DNA of 64,000 nucleotides from Dipteris shenzhenensis (GCA_047967505.1 CM106541.1); one strand, 5' to 3'; numbered from the stretch's first letter, positions 1 through 11,849 are shown. Numbers and translations: made by a program. Notes: generated from the letters alone by a model not told the origin.

Positions 1-834
1 CAAAAATCATTAGGTCATCTTCAGGCCTTCATCTCTCTATTTGTTGACGAGGTAGCCCTGTGAAGATGAGTAATTACCCGCCTGAAAGAACATATCACAA
101 TGTAGCATTTGCCATCTTCTTGGGGTTAGATCATTGCTTCATTCAGAACGCCCTCTGTAGGAACTCTGAAGTAATCCTGACATGCCTGTTGTTAATAATG
201 AGACTGTGATTGTTCTCATCATATGAGTCCAAGATTTCCTCATCCAGCTCCTCATCATCTCGTAAACATCCTTCCAAGGTAGTTGAGAAAACTTCATAAT
301 GCAATTCTTTGCCAAAATACTAGTGAGAACATCAAAGAAATCTTCAATGGGGTGCAGAGGAGAAATGTGAGAGCTACGCTTCTGCTTTGAAGGGTCTGAC
401 GATCTGCCATCATGACAAAGATGATGAAGCTAGACACAAAGAGAGAAGGTTATGAAGGAAGCTATAGGTGAGTGATATATTGGCTTGATGAGGACAGTAA
501 GCTCAAAGGGATGGACGGAGGTGAAAGAACGAGAGTACAAAGTATTAGGGAGTAGTTGTTAGAGACGAGGAAAATGATAACAATTGTGTATACTGAATTT
601 GCAATTGGTATCAGTTTTGATCAGTGGAGCTTCTGATCAATTGTAGTAATTTAGAATAAATCTATGACTGCAATGCTCATCAAATCAGTAGTTGCATGGA
701 TGTCCCTTAATTTAGCATGATGTCTCAACATTAATGAGCCATTAACATTAATCACTCCATGTGGTGGCACACGATGCATTGATCCACCATAATTAAATAG
801 CTAGCTGGCATGCTGGTTTATGAGAAATTCATCA
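1..834. other. Gene-free start of window
   Basis: No coding region is supported here. The stretch lies just past the 3' end of the minus-strand Gypsy integrase fragment that follows, so it probably includes that element's 3' non-coding part and LTR, but no LTR ends (TG...CA with a repeated partner) are visible. Confidence 0.4.
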
Positions 835-1310
835 AGGCATTGTCAATCGAGTGATTTATCTCCGAGTTTCATATGTGTGAAGAACTCACTACTCGGTATT
901 GATTTTGTACAACTCAGAAAAAACATTACCTTCCACGTTCGTGAGTTGCACTGTTCCATTGCCATGAAATTCCACCAACTGATAGGGTCCATTTCATCCC
1001 AGCTTAAAATCAGATTTGATAGGCCCAAACCTTAAAGTATAAAGTAATACTAGCATGCCCTTCTTCAAATTAGGCACAATATGTCAATTGTGCTAGGCTT
1101 GCCTTCTATGCTATCTCACTGAAGTAGCTCGAAGATGTATCTCATCCAGGTGGCTTAGCTGATCCAATTGCCCTTTGATTGCTTTTAGCTCACCCTAATG
1201 ATGCTCAATAGCTACTCGAAGACTCGGAACCACAAATTGTAAGGGAACAACTACTTCCAGGCCAAAAGCCATATGAAAAGGTGTGAGGTTGGTAGTTACC
1301 AAAGGGAGCC
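835..1310 (-). pseudogene. Ty3/Gypsy integrase C-terminal fragment
   Basis: Read on the minus strand with a few stops, this translates as the end of a Gypsy integrase. The core end (TTNLTPFHMAFGLEVVVPLQ, matching the usual TPF.L.YG.E...P.E) is followed by the helical linker (LDEIHLRA) and the C-terminal domain (KKGMLVLLYTLRFG, then NGPYQLVE and NGTVQLTNVEG). Integrase inserts element cDNA into chromosomes; this copy is dead, with several in-frame stops. It ends abruptly at about 1310, where an oppositely oriented Copia fragment starts, so an insertion or recombination junction lies there. Family assignment rests on motif order and is fairly secure. Confidence 0.7.
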
Positions 1311-2160
1311 TAGAGTGCTAGCATTGTGGGAAGAAAGGACACTTGAAGAAAGACTGTTGGTCATGAAATAAAAAGGAGAGAGATGGACAATAAGAGAATA
1401 TGCAGGAAGCAAATGTAGCAGGTAGTGTGTTGCTAGATAACTTGATTCTTTCATTGGATATGATGCATGGGTAGTGGACTCAGGGGATTCATTTCATGCT
1501 ACACCTAATAGGAAGTATTTTCAAGACTACATTCAAGGTGATTTTGGAGTTGTTCATTTAGGTGATGATGAAGTGTTGAAGGTTGTTGGAAAGGGCAAGG
1601 CATGGATAAAATTGTAGAATGGAAACCAATGGTTGTTGAAGGAGGTAAGGCATATTGCTAATTTAAAAAGAAACTTAATTTCAATGGGACAATTGAATGA
1701 TGAAGGCTACACAACCACATTTGCAAGAAATGGTAATAGCAAAAGGACCCAAGGTAGGTAATAGCAAAAGGACCCAAGGTAGGTATGTTGTATTTATGTA
1801 CTGGTAATGCTTACTCCTCTATTGCTTTAGCTTCTACAGGAGCTGATATAGCTCTTTGGCATTATAGGCTTGGATACATGAGTGAGAAGGGGATGCAAAT
1901 TCTTCACTCAAGAAAGATGTTGCTAGGTTTGAAGCAAGTTGATTTGGATTTTTGTGAGAACCGTGTTTATGGAAAATAGAAGAGAGATAGGTTTCTCAGA
2001 GTTTGGAAAGAAAAGAAGGGAGAAAAGTTAGGGCTTGTGCATATAGATGTATGGGGTCCTGTTGATATATCATCTCTTGGTGGTTCTTACTATTATGTTA
2101 CTTTTATTGATGATGTAGCTAGAAAAACTTGGGTTTATTGCATTCAAAGAAAATGTAATG
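1311..2160 (+). pseudogene. Ty1/Copia gag-protease-integrase fragment
   Basis: Three frames of the plus strand give, in order: a gag zinc knuckle (C-stop-HCGKKGHLKKDC, from 1316; the second codon is TAG), the retropepsin core (VVDSGDSFHAT at 1471, canonical DSG retained), the GAG-pre-integrase segment (ALWHYRLGYMSEKGM, near 1850) and the start of the integrase core (LVHIDVWGPV, then YYYVTFIDDVARKTWVY, to about 2155). This order is diagnostic of Copia. It is disabled by stops, frameshifts and a tandem duplication of about 25 bp at 1735-1780. The wording of the motifs resembles the Copia at 49.2-53.9 kb, so the two are probably of one lineage. Confidence 0.8.
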
Positions 2161-2539
2161 GCTCATGCTTGGGTGTAGCCAATCGCAGTACTATTTTGGG
2201 GCCATGACGCGATGCGCTCCTTGGGGAATATTTGAATTTTGTGCGGAGCCGTGCTTTTCTTCAAAAATGTTTCCAACGTCATGAAGGCACACTGGCATAA
2301 TAATGAGATGCAATCTATTTGTTCAAAACACCACATAGCTCAACACATGGCATCTTTGCACTGCTTCACACAATGCAGTCTCTGGCCTACACCGCTTGAT
2401 CACTTATCATCACGTAGCCTTTTGCTGTAGCTTTGCCACCTGTCACTGGGCATGCACCCATGCAGATCATTAAAATTTAAGGTTGGCTTGGAGGGACCAC
2501 CGTGCTAGTTCTTGGCATAATAATTAGACGCAATCTATC
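2161..2539. other. Unassigned spacer with a short repeat
   Basis: No recognisable coding region. A segment of about 28 bases around 2291-2318 (ggcataataatgagatgcaa...) recurs with a few changes at about 2513-2540, just before the conserved MSLLDEF ORF. Confidence 0.4.
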
Positions 2540-2544
2540 ATTTT

Positions 2545-2919
2545 ATGTCACTTCTCGACGAGTTCAAGGATTTGGTGCTTGGTCCTCCACTCATTACGGC
2601 TACCAATTGGCATGATCTCTTTCTTGATCTTCATGTTGATCTTCAACAACTGATTGTACAATGCATTGCTCAAGGTGAAGAACTAGTGATACACTGGGAG
2701 GGCTTTGATTCAGAGGTAATTAAAAATGTGACATTCTTCCAAGGGTGGGATGATCCACAAGCTTGGGGGGAGATTTGGTGCATCTGCTTATTAATTCCTG
2801 TGGATAAGCTCATCTTGAATGATTTCTTCTCGACCTCAATACAAAGGTTTCTAGGGAGCTCCTGGATCTACGAGTGCTTTGATGCACATGTGTGGAAGTT
2901 GAACAAGCAACCTAGCTAG
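2545..2919 (+). CDS. Unclassified conserved ORF, copy 1 (MSLLDEF family)
   Basis: The 124-codon ORF starts MSLLDEFKDLVLGPPLIT. It is clearly homologous to a 136-codon ORF on the other strand at 57249-57659, sharing DLHVDLQQLIVQCI, GEELVIHWE, PQAWGEIWCICLLIPVDKL and other blocks. Nucleotide similarity begins just before the ATG (about 2540) and stops near 2860, so the last 20 or so codons here are unrelated. Compared with the other copy, this one lacks two internal blocks (about 13 and 14 codons), both in multiples of three. I do not recognise a domain. In the other copy an RNase H-like domain lies downstream, so this may be part of a mobile element or a captured gene. Whether it is expressed cannot be told. 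Confidence 0.45.
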   Translation: MSLLDEFKDLVLGPPLITATNWHDLFLDLHVDLQQLIVQCIAQGEELVIHWEGFDSEVIKNVTFFQGWDDPQAWGEIWCICLLIPVDKLILNDFFSTSIQRFLGSSWIYECFDAHVWKLNKQPS

Positions 2920-2984
2920 CTCTACTATTAGCGCATCCATTAGTTCCACCTGTTCATACATTGCCTTAAGTAGTGTCATTTGTT

Positions 2985-3833
2985 TACAATGTCGGAGCTT
3001 AACGTTATGGGATTTAGCTTCTCGATGGCTTGGCGTTTCATCCTGGCCACCTCGGCCTTGATTTCTTTTTCTCTATGCATGGCTTGAAGAGTGGAGAGAG
3101 TGAGTGGCCCATAGTATCTTTTTAATTTGCTCCTGTTAAGGTAGCCATCCATTTCTATCCCATCAAGGGTGGCTATTCAGCATGACCCTTGGGGAGTGAT
3201 CTCAACCATGCGGTAGGGACCCATACCTCGATACTTTAGCTTGCGTTTGGTATTATAGACACCGTATAGGAGTGCTAACTCTTTCTCTGCCAAGTCCTTG
3301 TTCTTGAGGTTGTTGTTGAACCACTTCTTATGCCGGGCCTTTTCTACCCAAAGAGAGTAAGCTGCATGCAACCTTGTCTCTTCTAACCTTTCAAGGTTAA
3401 CTAGCCATTCTGCTAATGCGTTCTCTGTAAGTCTTTCCTTAACGGTAAGGCAAAGGCTAGGAACTAATACTCCATCAGCATCATCGCTTCCACCCCGAAG
3501 GCTAGGTTGAAGGGGGTACAGTGCGTGGCCACTTTGTAGGAGGTTCTGTAGGCCCATAATGTGGCTGTGAGCTTATGCTCCCAGTCGGTACGAATGGCTT
3601 CTACTGTACAAGTGATGATCTTATGACACGTTTCATTGGAGCTCTCAACCAATCCATTTGCCCGAGGGTAGTATGGCATTGACTTCCTATGTATGATCAT
3701 AAACTCACTAGTCAAGATTGCTATCGTTTCGTTGAGGAAGTGAGTTCCTTGGTCGCAGGCTAACTCCAAGGGACATCCAAACTGTGTGATGACTTGCTCA
3801 TATACAAATTTGGTAGTGGGTCTTGCTATGGCC
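2985..3833 (-). pseudogene. Ty3/Gypsy integrase core and C-terminus
   Basis: The minus strand encodes the second half of a Gypsy integrase. The core (QFGCPLELACDQGTHFLNE, then PYYPRANGLVESSNET with the catalytic-region glutamate) is followed by WAYRTSYK, the linker LERLEETRLHAAYSLWVEKA and the C-terminal domain ending GMGPYRMVEITPQGSC. A further stretch in another frame (IATLDGIEMDGYLNRSKLKRYYG) brings the coding region to about 2985. At least one frameshift lies near 3470. Its upstream end fuses directly to Copia sequence at about 3825-3835. Confidence 0.8.
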
Positions 3834-4760
3834 TTCTTTCCTAGTGGAAGGTAGCACAATTCCCCAGTATTATTCTTGTACAAAGCTTCCATTTCTTCAT
3901 TCATAACAGTTTGCCATTCTCGCTTGTCAACTGCATCTTTGAAGTACACTGGCTCTGCTCTAGCCATGATGGTAATCATAAGAGCATAATTGGTGGTTTC
4001 AACCTAAATTGCTTTTCCTTTTTGAGCATATGTCAATCTGGTTGGAGGTGTGCTTTCCCTAGTAGTCTGTCTGAGTTGTTGTGGCTCTTCTTGGGGTGCT
4101 TCTAGCAATTCTTGCTCTTCTTCATCAACCTTTTCTGTAGATGACTGAGTGATTGGTGCGTCTATCTCCTGTGTATTTGTGGTTTTCCATTCAGATTCCT
4201 CATCAAAGATTACATCTTTGGAGATAATGAACTTTTGGTTGATGGGATCATACAACTTATATGCTTTTCTTTCTTCACTATAGCCAACCATGATGCATTT
4301 ACGTGACTTCGCATCCAATTCTTTGCAACGGTTGTCATGTATGTGGGCATATGCTATGCAACCAAATATGCGGAGATGCCCAATGCATGGTTTGTGTCCA
4401 ATGAATGCTTCATAAGGTGTCATATCCTAAATCGGTTCGGTCAATAGCCGATTAAGCAAGTAGTTTGTAAGGGCTATTGCTTCTGCCCAATACTAATTCG
4501 AAAGATACCTTTCACTGGACATTGCTCTAGAATTGTTTACTAAAGTACCATTCTTCCTTTTAGCTCTCGCATTCTGCTATTGAGGGCTTACACAAGTCAA
4601 TTGTCTTTGAATGCCGTGACTTCTGCAAAAGTTCATGAATGCTAAAGACATGTATTCACCTCCTCTATTTGATCTCATGACTTTGATCTTTCTGTTTGTC
4701 TAGTTTTCAACCATGGCTTTGAATTCTTGAAATTTGGAAAAGACTTCAATATCCCAAGTT
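3834..4760 (-). pseudogene. Ty1/Copia integrase to reverse-transcriptase start
   Basis: On the minus strand the region gives Copia integrase core pieces (VMRSNRGGEYMS near 4670, YWAEAIALTNYLLNR near 4480), the C-terminal region (MTPYEAFIGHKP, LRIFGCIAYAH, KCIMVGYSEERKAYKLYDP, ISKDVIFDEES; 4423-4100) and the first part of the RT domain (EPVYFKDAVDKREWQTVMNE, LPLGKKAI; 3970-3834). Several in-frame stops show it is dead. RT breaks off after GKKAI and the frame runs on into Gypsy integrase, giving a chimeric 171-codon ORF (3979-3464). Confidence 0.8.
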
Positions 4761-4829
4761 CATCTTTGATTTTACAAGCTCAACTAGCCCACTCACTAAG
4801 CTCCTATACAAAATAGTCCCTTATGTTTG

Positions 4830-5210
4830 GGCCACTAAAAGTCAGCCTCACTTTGATTCAATAAAAAAGTCTTTGACTACCACTCCTATCTTGAGGTATC
4901 CTGCATGGGGGAGACCTTTTAGCTCAACATTGGAAGTTTGAACATTAACTTGGCTAGTATCCTACTCCAAAAGGGTGAAGAAAAGATCTTTTTCTTCTCA
5001 ACTGATGTTGTTTGTAGAAATTTGCTATCCCAAGGATGAACGGATGGGGTTGGCATTGGTGTTTAGCCTAAATCATTTCAAATATTATGTATTGGGGCGA
5101 TAATTTTTTGCTTCTTAAGGAGGATGGTTCTATCAAGTCGCAGGTGCATAACTAACTAGATGGTTTGTGAAATGGAACTAAATGTTTTAGAAACACAATT
5201 CAAATTTAAC
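4830..5210 (+). pseudogene. Ty3/Gypsy RT thumb/RNase H remnant
   Basis: Plus-strand translation gives FDSIKKSLTTTPILRYPAWG, matching the F..LK..L...PIL..P of the Gypsy RT connection, then YPKDERMGLALVFSLNHFKY, matching the E.E.LA.VFA..KFR.Y of Gypsy RNase H. Stops and frameshifts are frequent. It lies directly upstream of the integrase remnant in the same orientation, so both come from one old Gypsy copy. Confidence 0.6.
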
Positions 5211-5429
5211 GTGGCTAAGAGGGGGGGGTGTCATAGTTGTGAAAAATTTTCCTTCTCCAAGAGAACAACCAACTAAAGTTGTACAAGTCTTGAAACTTGA
5301 CCCTGTGGATTCCTTGTACATGTGAGTGACCACACATTCGATTCATTTCTCTTACCCGTTCAGTTTAGCTGAAAGGAAGAAGGTCTGCTAGAAAGTAAGA
5401 AGGTCTGCTAGGAAAGTGAAAACTTATTT

Positions 5430-6634
5430 TTTCTAGGAGGAATTTTGTACCGCAGGGGACGTGATGGTATACTTTGCAAAGCTGTCACTTTGAGGGAAGG
5501 CCAAGAAATCATGAAGAATAGTCACAACAATGGCATTTGTAGTGGACATTTGGCCGTTGACTACACTACAAAGGAGATCCTAAACAATGGGTACTATTGG
5601 CCAACTCTATTTCATTATGTGAGGGAGTTTTGCAAAACTTTTGAGGTATGTTAATTCTTTAGTAGGAAGGAGTTACACCCTAATGTCCTTCACCCCTCAT
5701 TCCCCCTTGTTGCATTCCATAAATAAGGGATTGACTTTGTAGGGCCTTGCCAATGAGAGCAAGAACAAAGAATTATATGTTGATTTCCACTGGCTATTTC
5801 ACTTAATGGACTAGAGGATCAACCACTATCCATCGTGATGGAGTTGTGATGCTGCCAGTGTTGCAGATTTTGTCATTAGGCACATTTGTGCCTGTTTTGG
5901 CTGCCCTCTTGAGTTAGTGTCTAATCAAGGCACACACTTTATCAATTATGTGGTGAAGGACTTGTTTGAAAAGTTGTTTTTTTATCATCAAAAGAGAAGT
6001 CCCTACTATCTCAAGCCAATGGATAGATAGAAAACACAAATGGCATCTTGTGTGGCATTATGGGGAAGCCAATTAGCTATTGGCAATGTGAGGGATTGGT
6101 ACAAGTTATTGGTCCATGCTCTGTGGGCCTACAACACCACTCATAAGATCACAATTGGGTATTGCCCATTCCAATTTGTTTATGTGACAAAAGCTATTAT
6201 GCCCTTGGAATATGAGATTCCTAGTTTGAAGATCTTGATGCAATCACAACAAAGAAGGGTGGCTTTTCGATTTTGCAACTTCAAAATTTAGATGAAGATT
6301 GGCATATGACCAAACTACATATGGAGCCCCCAGATGAAAAAAAAGTAGGCCTATGGTCAAGATTTATTGAAGAAATGAAGGTGGCCCCATACATTCTAAA
6401 AAGGTGACATAGTTTTGCTTTTTGATGCTCACATTGATAAGGGATTTGAAAATATTTCCCCATTGGAAAGGACCATATGAGGTTGCAAATGCCTTGAACA
6501 AGGGTGCTTACGTGCTAAAGAGGATCACTGGGCAAACTATGCGAACGATTTACAATGGGAGTTTCCATAAGAAATACTTTGTTCCACCCTTCTCATCTCA
6601 GGCAAAGCACATTCAGTCGACTCTAGGTGGATGA
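5430..6634 (+). pseudogene. Ty3/Gypsy integrase remnant
   Basis: It opens with the integrase zinc-binding domain: YRRGRDGIL, then H..GICSGHLAVDYTTKEIL and GYYWPTLFHYVREFCKTFEVC, with the HHCC spacing visible (5445-5654). The core follows with stops (HICACFGCPLELVSNQGTHF, SPYYL at about 5880-6015), then HALWAYNTTHKITIGYCPFQ (6118-6180) and a C-terminal domain (LKIFPHWKGPYEVANALNKG; 6440-6500) ending at 6634. Order and orientation agree with the RNase H piece upstream. The core is disrupted, so it is inactive. Confidence 0.8.
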
Positions 6635-7451
6635 AAGATGAATTTCATTCACTTGGAGTGAGGGAGAAGCTATTATAGGAATTAAGTTTCTATATACTAT
6701 AGTGTGCTTGGTTTCATTTCATGAAGATGATAATGTGATTTAGCGTAAGGTAGCACAAGGCTATAAAATTGTGTGCATTTTGTGTTTGTTTATGCAAGTG
6801 TGGGACATCTAGATATGGGAAATGTGGATGATTTGTGAAGGAATATCCATGGGCCATCTTGCCACATAGGTGGACCCATGTCAATATTAAGTGAGCTAGG
6901 CACAAGGTCAATGGATGGAAATATAAATCTATAGAAGATGTTGAAGTGGCAAGGAATCTTATGCCAACCCTATCTCTAGGAATATTTTGGTGCATGAGTA
7001 TGGATGAGGTGGCAAGCATCGTTATGTGAGCCCTCTACTTGTTCTCCTAGGTCCTTGTGTGTGTTATAAAATTAGAAAGGAGTCATGAGGCATCTTAGGC
7101 TTAGGATAAGGGGGGTTTGATTTTTATAGAAATCGATGTTGCATGCAATTTAGAGTGTGGGACCTCCTTGCTCACATGGATGGTGCCTCCCTCACATGAT
7201 TCATGTGGGAAGGACAACTTATTGAGGAGACCTTGGCCCATAAAAGGAGACCGCTCTTTGATGTTGGAGGCCTCTCCATTCGACACCTCTCTATGTAGAT
7301 ACTCTCTTCCCTAGTCCTCCTATCTCTTTGTATATAGCCAAGCTGGTGCCTTTGGATTGATATTATGGATGTCATTTTGCCTCCATTCCCTCTCCTTGTG
7401 CCCCTTTGCATTTCTCCACCTGTCTCTTCTCCTCTCCATGTTCCCTTGAAT

Positions 7452-7456
<5 letters not shown>

Positions 7457-7501
<45 letters not shown>
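7457..7501. repeat. (TC)n microsatellite
   Basis: An uninterrupted run of about 22 TC dinucleotides. It creates spurious Arg-Glu or Ser-Leu ORFs on both strands. Confidence 0.98.
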
Positions 7502-7506
<5 letters not shown>

Positions 7507-7832
7507 CCCTTGCATTGTGAATACTCTCCCACCTCCATGCTCTTGTTGTAGTTCTTTTGCTTCATGTGCGAGGTGCATTGATCAAGTCATTGAGTTATGA
7601 GAGCATGGAAATTCCACCTTCTTATGATATTGTTGTCCAATTCTCAAGGTGAAGAGGTGCCACCAAGGTTGGCTTTAAAATTGACCTTGGTTATCCTCCA
7701 TTACTAAAGCCCTCTCAAACAAGGAGTGGTGCCACCAAGGTTGGTTTTGGAGGAGCGAACTTGGGAATACTATGCAACTAAAAATTTCCATATATATATA
7801 ATATGTATGTATGTATGAGAATATGGAAATTT

Positions 7833-7948
<116 letters not shown>

Positions 7949-8160
7949 TTGGGAAGATAACTTATCTATGAAGCTCAAATTGACTTTTCATCAAAAAGAG
8001 GTTGAAGAGATAGGGATGATGTTGACATCCTTTAAGAAGATGAGGACTACCCACCCCTATCTCATCATAAAATCATAAAATAGGTGAAGTCAAGTCCACA
8101 TCAAGTGTTGAATGCCTATTGACTTGATGTGAAAATCACCATCCAATGGGATTGTGGCAT

Positions 8161-8222
8161 TCATTCAACCTTTAAGAGAGTGCCCAAACATTGCCCTTTC
8201 ATTCAACCTTTAAGAGAGTGCA
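8161..8222. repeat. 38 bp tandem duplication
   Basis: The sequence tcattcaacctttaagagag followed by tgc occurs at 8161 and again at 8199, a local tandem duplication in non-coding DNA. Confidence 0.85.
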
Positions 8223-9245
8223 CAAAGTTGCAAATTTAGCCTAAGATTGAATGGGCAGCACCAAGCAGTTCCTTGAGATTGTGTCTTAGACTCTTATGTA
8301 AAGCCGACCATTAGTACTTATCGTGGCATGCCTTATTTGCTAGATCCAAGCATCCCTTGAGCAATGCTTGTACAGGTGTGAACGTTGTGGATGGAAGTGT
8401 TGTGAAGTATGAAAAAGATCATGTTTGTAGGTTGTTCTCCTTGTTGACTTGCGGTCAACCATGTGGGCAAGAATGGTGACCAGAACACTACCATGTTTGT
8501 GGGTTGTTTTCTTCAAGGATTTGGGGCCTAGCCATCCAAGTTAGAGGCCGTCCCCATAGTCACCCTTGACTGCCTTTACGAGCTGACGGGGCAATTATGA
8601 GGGTCATTCCCATACACAGTGAGCATGCAAAGTTGTTATCCCAGCTCCTCTTCCGATGCCGGTCTAGGGGTGCCTTTGGGGTACCACCTAGACCTCCTAC
8701 ATTCTCTCTTTTGCAAATAAGCACATTTTCAGACCGACATGCGACGATGCTTGTCGTCGTCAACGGATAGTTTGCCAGATCAAAGCCACCGACGTGGTGG
8801 TGGAGGAGGTTCGAAGCCACCATCTATACACTAGATTAATGTAGCTCTATGGGGACGATGTCCACTTAAAGAGGCACTGTCTGACAACGTCCTACAAATA
8901 TGTGCCCTTATCACAGCAAGCAACTCTATGGGGAAGGCCTCTTTGGAAGCTATGTGAGCGAGGATGGTGATCAGAATACGATGAGCTACTATAGAAGCCA
9001 AGGTCAAAATTTGAAAGCAAACCGTTCAGAAGTGGTTGAGGGTGAAAAGTTATACCTTGAGACTAGATTGGAGTCCAACTTGAAAGTCAATGGACAAGTA
9101 GTACGTGAAACAAGAGTCTTGCTTGGAACTTATCTCATTTTTCATTTTGCAAGGACAAAGAGTGGTGGGAAGCCATGGAATGCTACTTGAAGCACGAGTC
9201 TTGCTTAATTGATTCAATAGAAGCAAGTGGTCTGAATCTTGAGCC

Positions 9246-9599
9246 ATGGAGTCCAACAAGACATCCCTGTGTGCCCTCCTGCAGCTCATGTCGCTCTTGG
9301 GTTCTTGCCTCGCTACAACCTTCATCAACCACTCCAATACCCCTCTGCGGATCATCGTTTCCTCTCGTCATATACGCGCCTCTCTTGCTGTGAACGCTAC
9401 CCTTGACATTCCTCGCCCTCCCATATCCTCTTGTACCTTCCAAAATCTCATCACCGCCCATAAAATCCATGCCACCCACCTACAGGCAGATCCCATCATC
9501 GTCTTCCTACCTTCCAATCCCGTTAACTTTACGGTGAACGCAACCGCTTTCGTTGAACGTCCGAATGGAGATCTCTTCTCGATCTATATGGATATTTAG
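9246..9599 (+). CDS. Possible small secreted protein, family unknown
   Basis: A 117-codon ORF whose start has a favourable context (gagccATGGag). The first 23 residues look like a signal peptide: charged MESNK, a hydrophobic LCALLQLMSLLGS core and a small-residue CLA end. The remainder (TFINHSNTPLRIIV..., FLPSNPVNFTVNATAFVERP) contains four possible N-glycosylation sites (NHS, NAT, NFT, NAT) and little cysteine. I recognise no family. Support for a real gene is indirect: the ORF and the next 800 bases are richer in CpG than the surrounding transposon-derived DNA, as expected of unmethylated genic sequence. It could be a truncated copy or a chance ORF. Confidence 0.4.
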   Translation: MESNKTSLCALLQLMSLLGSCLATTFINHSNTPLRIIVSSRHIRASLAVNATLDIPRPPISSCTFQNLITAHKIHATHLQADPIIVFLPSNPVNFTVNATAFVERPNGDLFSIYMDI

Positions 9600-11849
9600 A
9601 GGCGACCAGGGACGATGAGCTGTGATGATTCAAATTTCGCACTAGTGAGTGTGGGAGCGAGACATACTTAAGGACGCGTATTGCATTCTATGACGCAGAA
9701 ACTCCAGCGTCTTCTTGTAAGGTTTGGCCGGTTGTGACTCAAATCTCCCTTGATATTACTTGGGTGTCCATGCTTTCTCCTGTGTATTTCGTTTTGTCGC
9801 TAGCTGGTATGTTTTGCTTGTGTTGATGCGGAGCGTTGCGTTGCTTTACGGGGATGGTTATATATATCAGACAAAGGCCACGGTGTCTGGTACGCAGAAC
9901 ACGTGATGCAAGCCTCGGAAGCTCTGTCCACATTCTTCGACCCCCTACATTATTTCCGCACAGATGGTGCCGTCTGAAACTCTGGGCTTAGTAACTCTAC
10001 TTCCAAGAAACGTAGTCGAGACGGTAACAAGGATGATTGCTTCTCGAAGCACGGAGGGGAAATCAGCGTGTAAGCTCCGTGATCTGGAAACAAACACATT
10101 CCCGTAGAAGAGGCCTGAATTAAATAAAAACTTGCACCAACGACTACACACTTGCACAAGGCAGTCACAAGTTCTACTCTAGGTGAGAGTTGCACTCTGG
10201 TGACATCTGCCGCTGTAGAGTAGTGAGAGGTCAAACCTCAGCAATTGGTGACATTCGGCAGGGATCGAGGTGCAGTATTGATCGAATCATACGTCTTTCA
10301 AGCCCGTGTTTTAGCACTTTAGTGCTATACTGTCTCCACTCTCGTTTTGCCCGTGTCCTTTCTCAATTCATGTACTTAATTTGATGTAATTTTACTTTGT
10401 GTTGATTGAATGATTAAATTGTATCCGGCTTCTAATTATACTTTATCATAATAGATTGGGTAAACTAGACAGTTATTGATATACTTGTCATGTGAAAATG
10501 TTGAATGTACTTTGCTCCCTTGTTTCTACACTAGCTGGAAAGCTTTATGTGGTCTCTAGAGGTGAGATCCAAGAGTTTTTTTTCTTCCATAATTCGACCA
10601 CATGGTCATCTCCCTTATAAATCGACAAAGGGGATAGGAGGATGAGATTATCATTATTAAAGACTTGGAGTGGGTCACTCACAAATATGTAATCGTAGCA
10701 CATGGGTTCACAAGAAGGAGATTTTTAAAGAATATTTTCTAACATGTTTTACATACAAAAGGGTACCATTTAAATGGGGAATTCACAGATTGAATAGAAA
10801 AAGGGTACACTTTATTCATGAAAAATTAAGAGATAAGGCACTTTTAAATTAGGCCTTGAACGTACGTGATACAAAGCATTTATAGATAGTGAACCCCTTG
10901 AGATTAAAGCCAACATCTTCTACTTTTGACTCGCTTATGTCCAACTAATTTGGAATATACCCTTTGGAGGCAAAATCTCCTAGGTAATAAATAGGTTCAA
11001 GTAATAGAGTACACTAGTTTTTTAAATCAACAAAGAAAAAGATGACACAAAATGAGCTTAAGAGATTAAATTAGGCTCTAGAGGAACAAATGAAGGAACA
11101 CCTCTGCAAAAGCATGCACTAAAATTCAAGATGTAGTGGTGGGTAAGAGAAAATGATAGTCTAAGTGTTGGAATGATGGAAGAAAATGGATAAGCTAATT
11201 GATGAAATGTTTAGATGCACTCATAAGAAGATACAACAAGAGAATTTCCCATGTCAAAAAATCTAGTAAGGAGTACTAACTTTGGGCAAGAAGCTCTAAA
11301 AGTTTCAATTTCAAACTATTGCGGGAAACTCAAAAGAATGGATCTAAGAAACACGAAAAAGATAAGATCTTAATTTCAATCAACTATTGGGAAATTGAGA
11401 AATTCAATGGATTCAAGAAAGCATCAACCTTAGATAAGTGCAAGATGATTAGGCCTAATTGCAGACCCAAGGCTATCTCTATTTCAACAACTCTATTTAA
11501 AAAGGGTCCTATCATTGGTCCATGAATCTACAACGCAAATTACACATGGTAAGGCACCAAGGGAGAAGAAGCTACTTGTTGAATTTTATTTGATGTTCTA
11601 GAAAGTAATGGGGGATAAAATTCTCTTCTTATGGTAGGAATATTTGGGTGGATGTGGCTTGGCTCCCAAGGTTGACATGCATATGGACAAGCTCATACCT
11701 AAGGTTGGACTATAGGATTAACTAAGGGAATGGAGAGCCATTCCTATCTTGAATGCCCCCTTCCTATGGTTTTTGTTCATTACAAAAGCATAGCCAAGGA
11801 TTTATAGCTTTGAGCTTTAGAGACAAGATGCGTATGTGGATTAGAGATG
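9600..11849. other. CpG-rich pocket grading into AT-rich spacer
   Basis: From 9600 to about 10400 CpG remains frequent and could be 3' untranslated or further exon sequence of the preceding ORF. A short plus-strand ORF of about 47 codons begins at 9964 but is unrecognised. From 10400 to 11849 the sequence is AT-rich and no gene is visible. Confidence 0.35.

Noticed and set aside
7172-7578. Arg-Glu-rich ORFs on the minus strand
   Set aside because: They are translations of the (TC)n microsatellite, with no other coding evidence.
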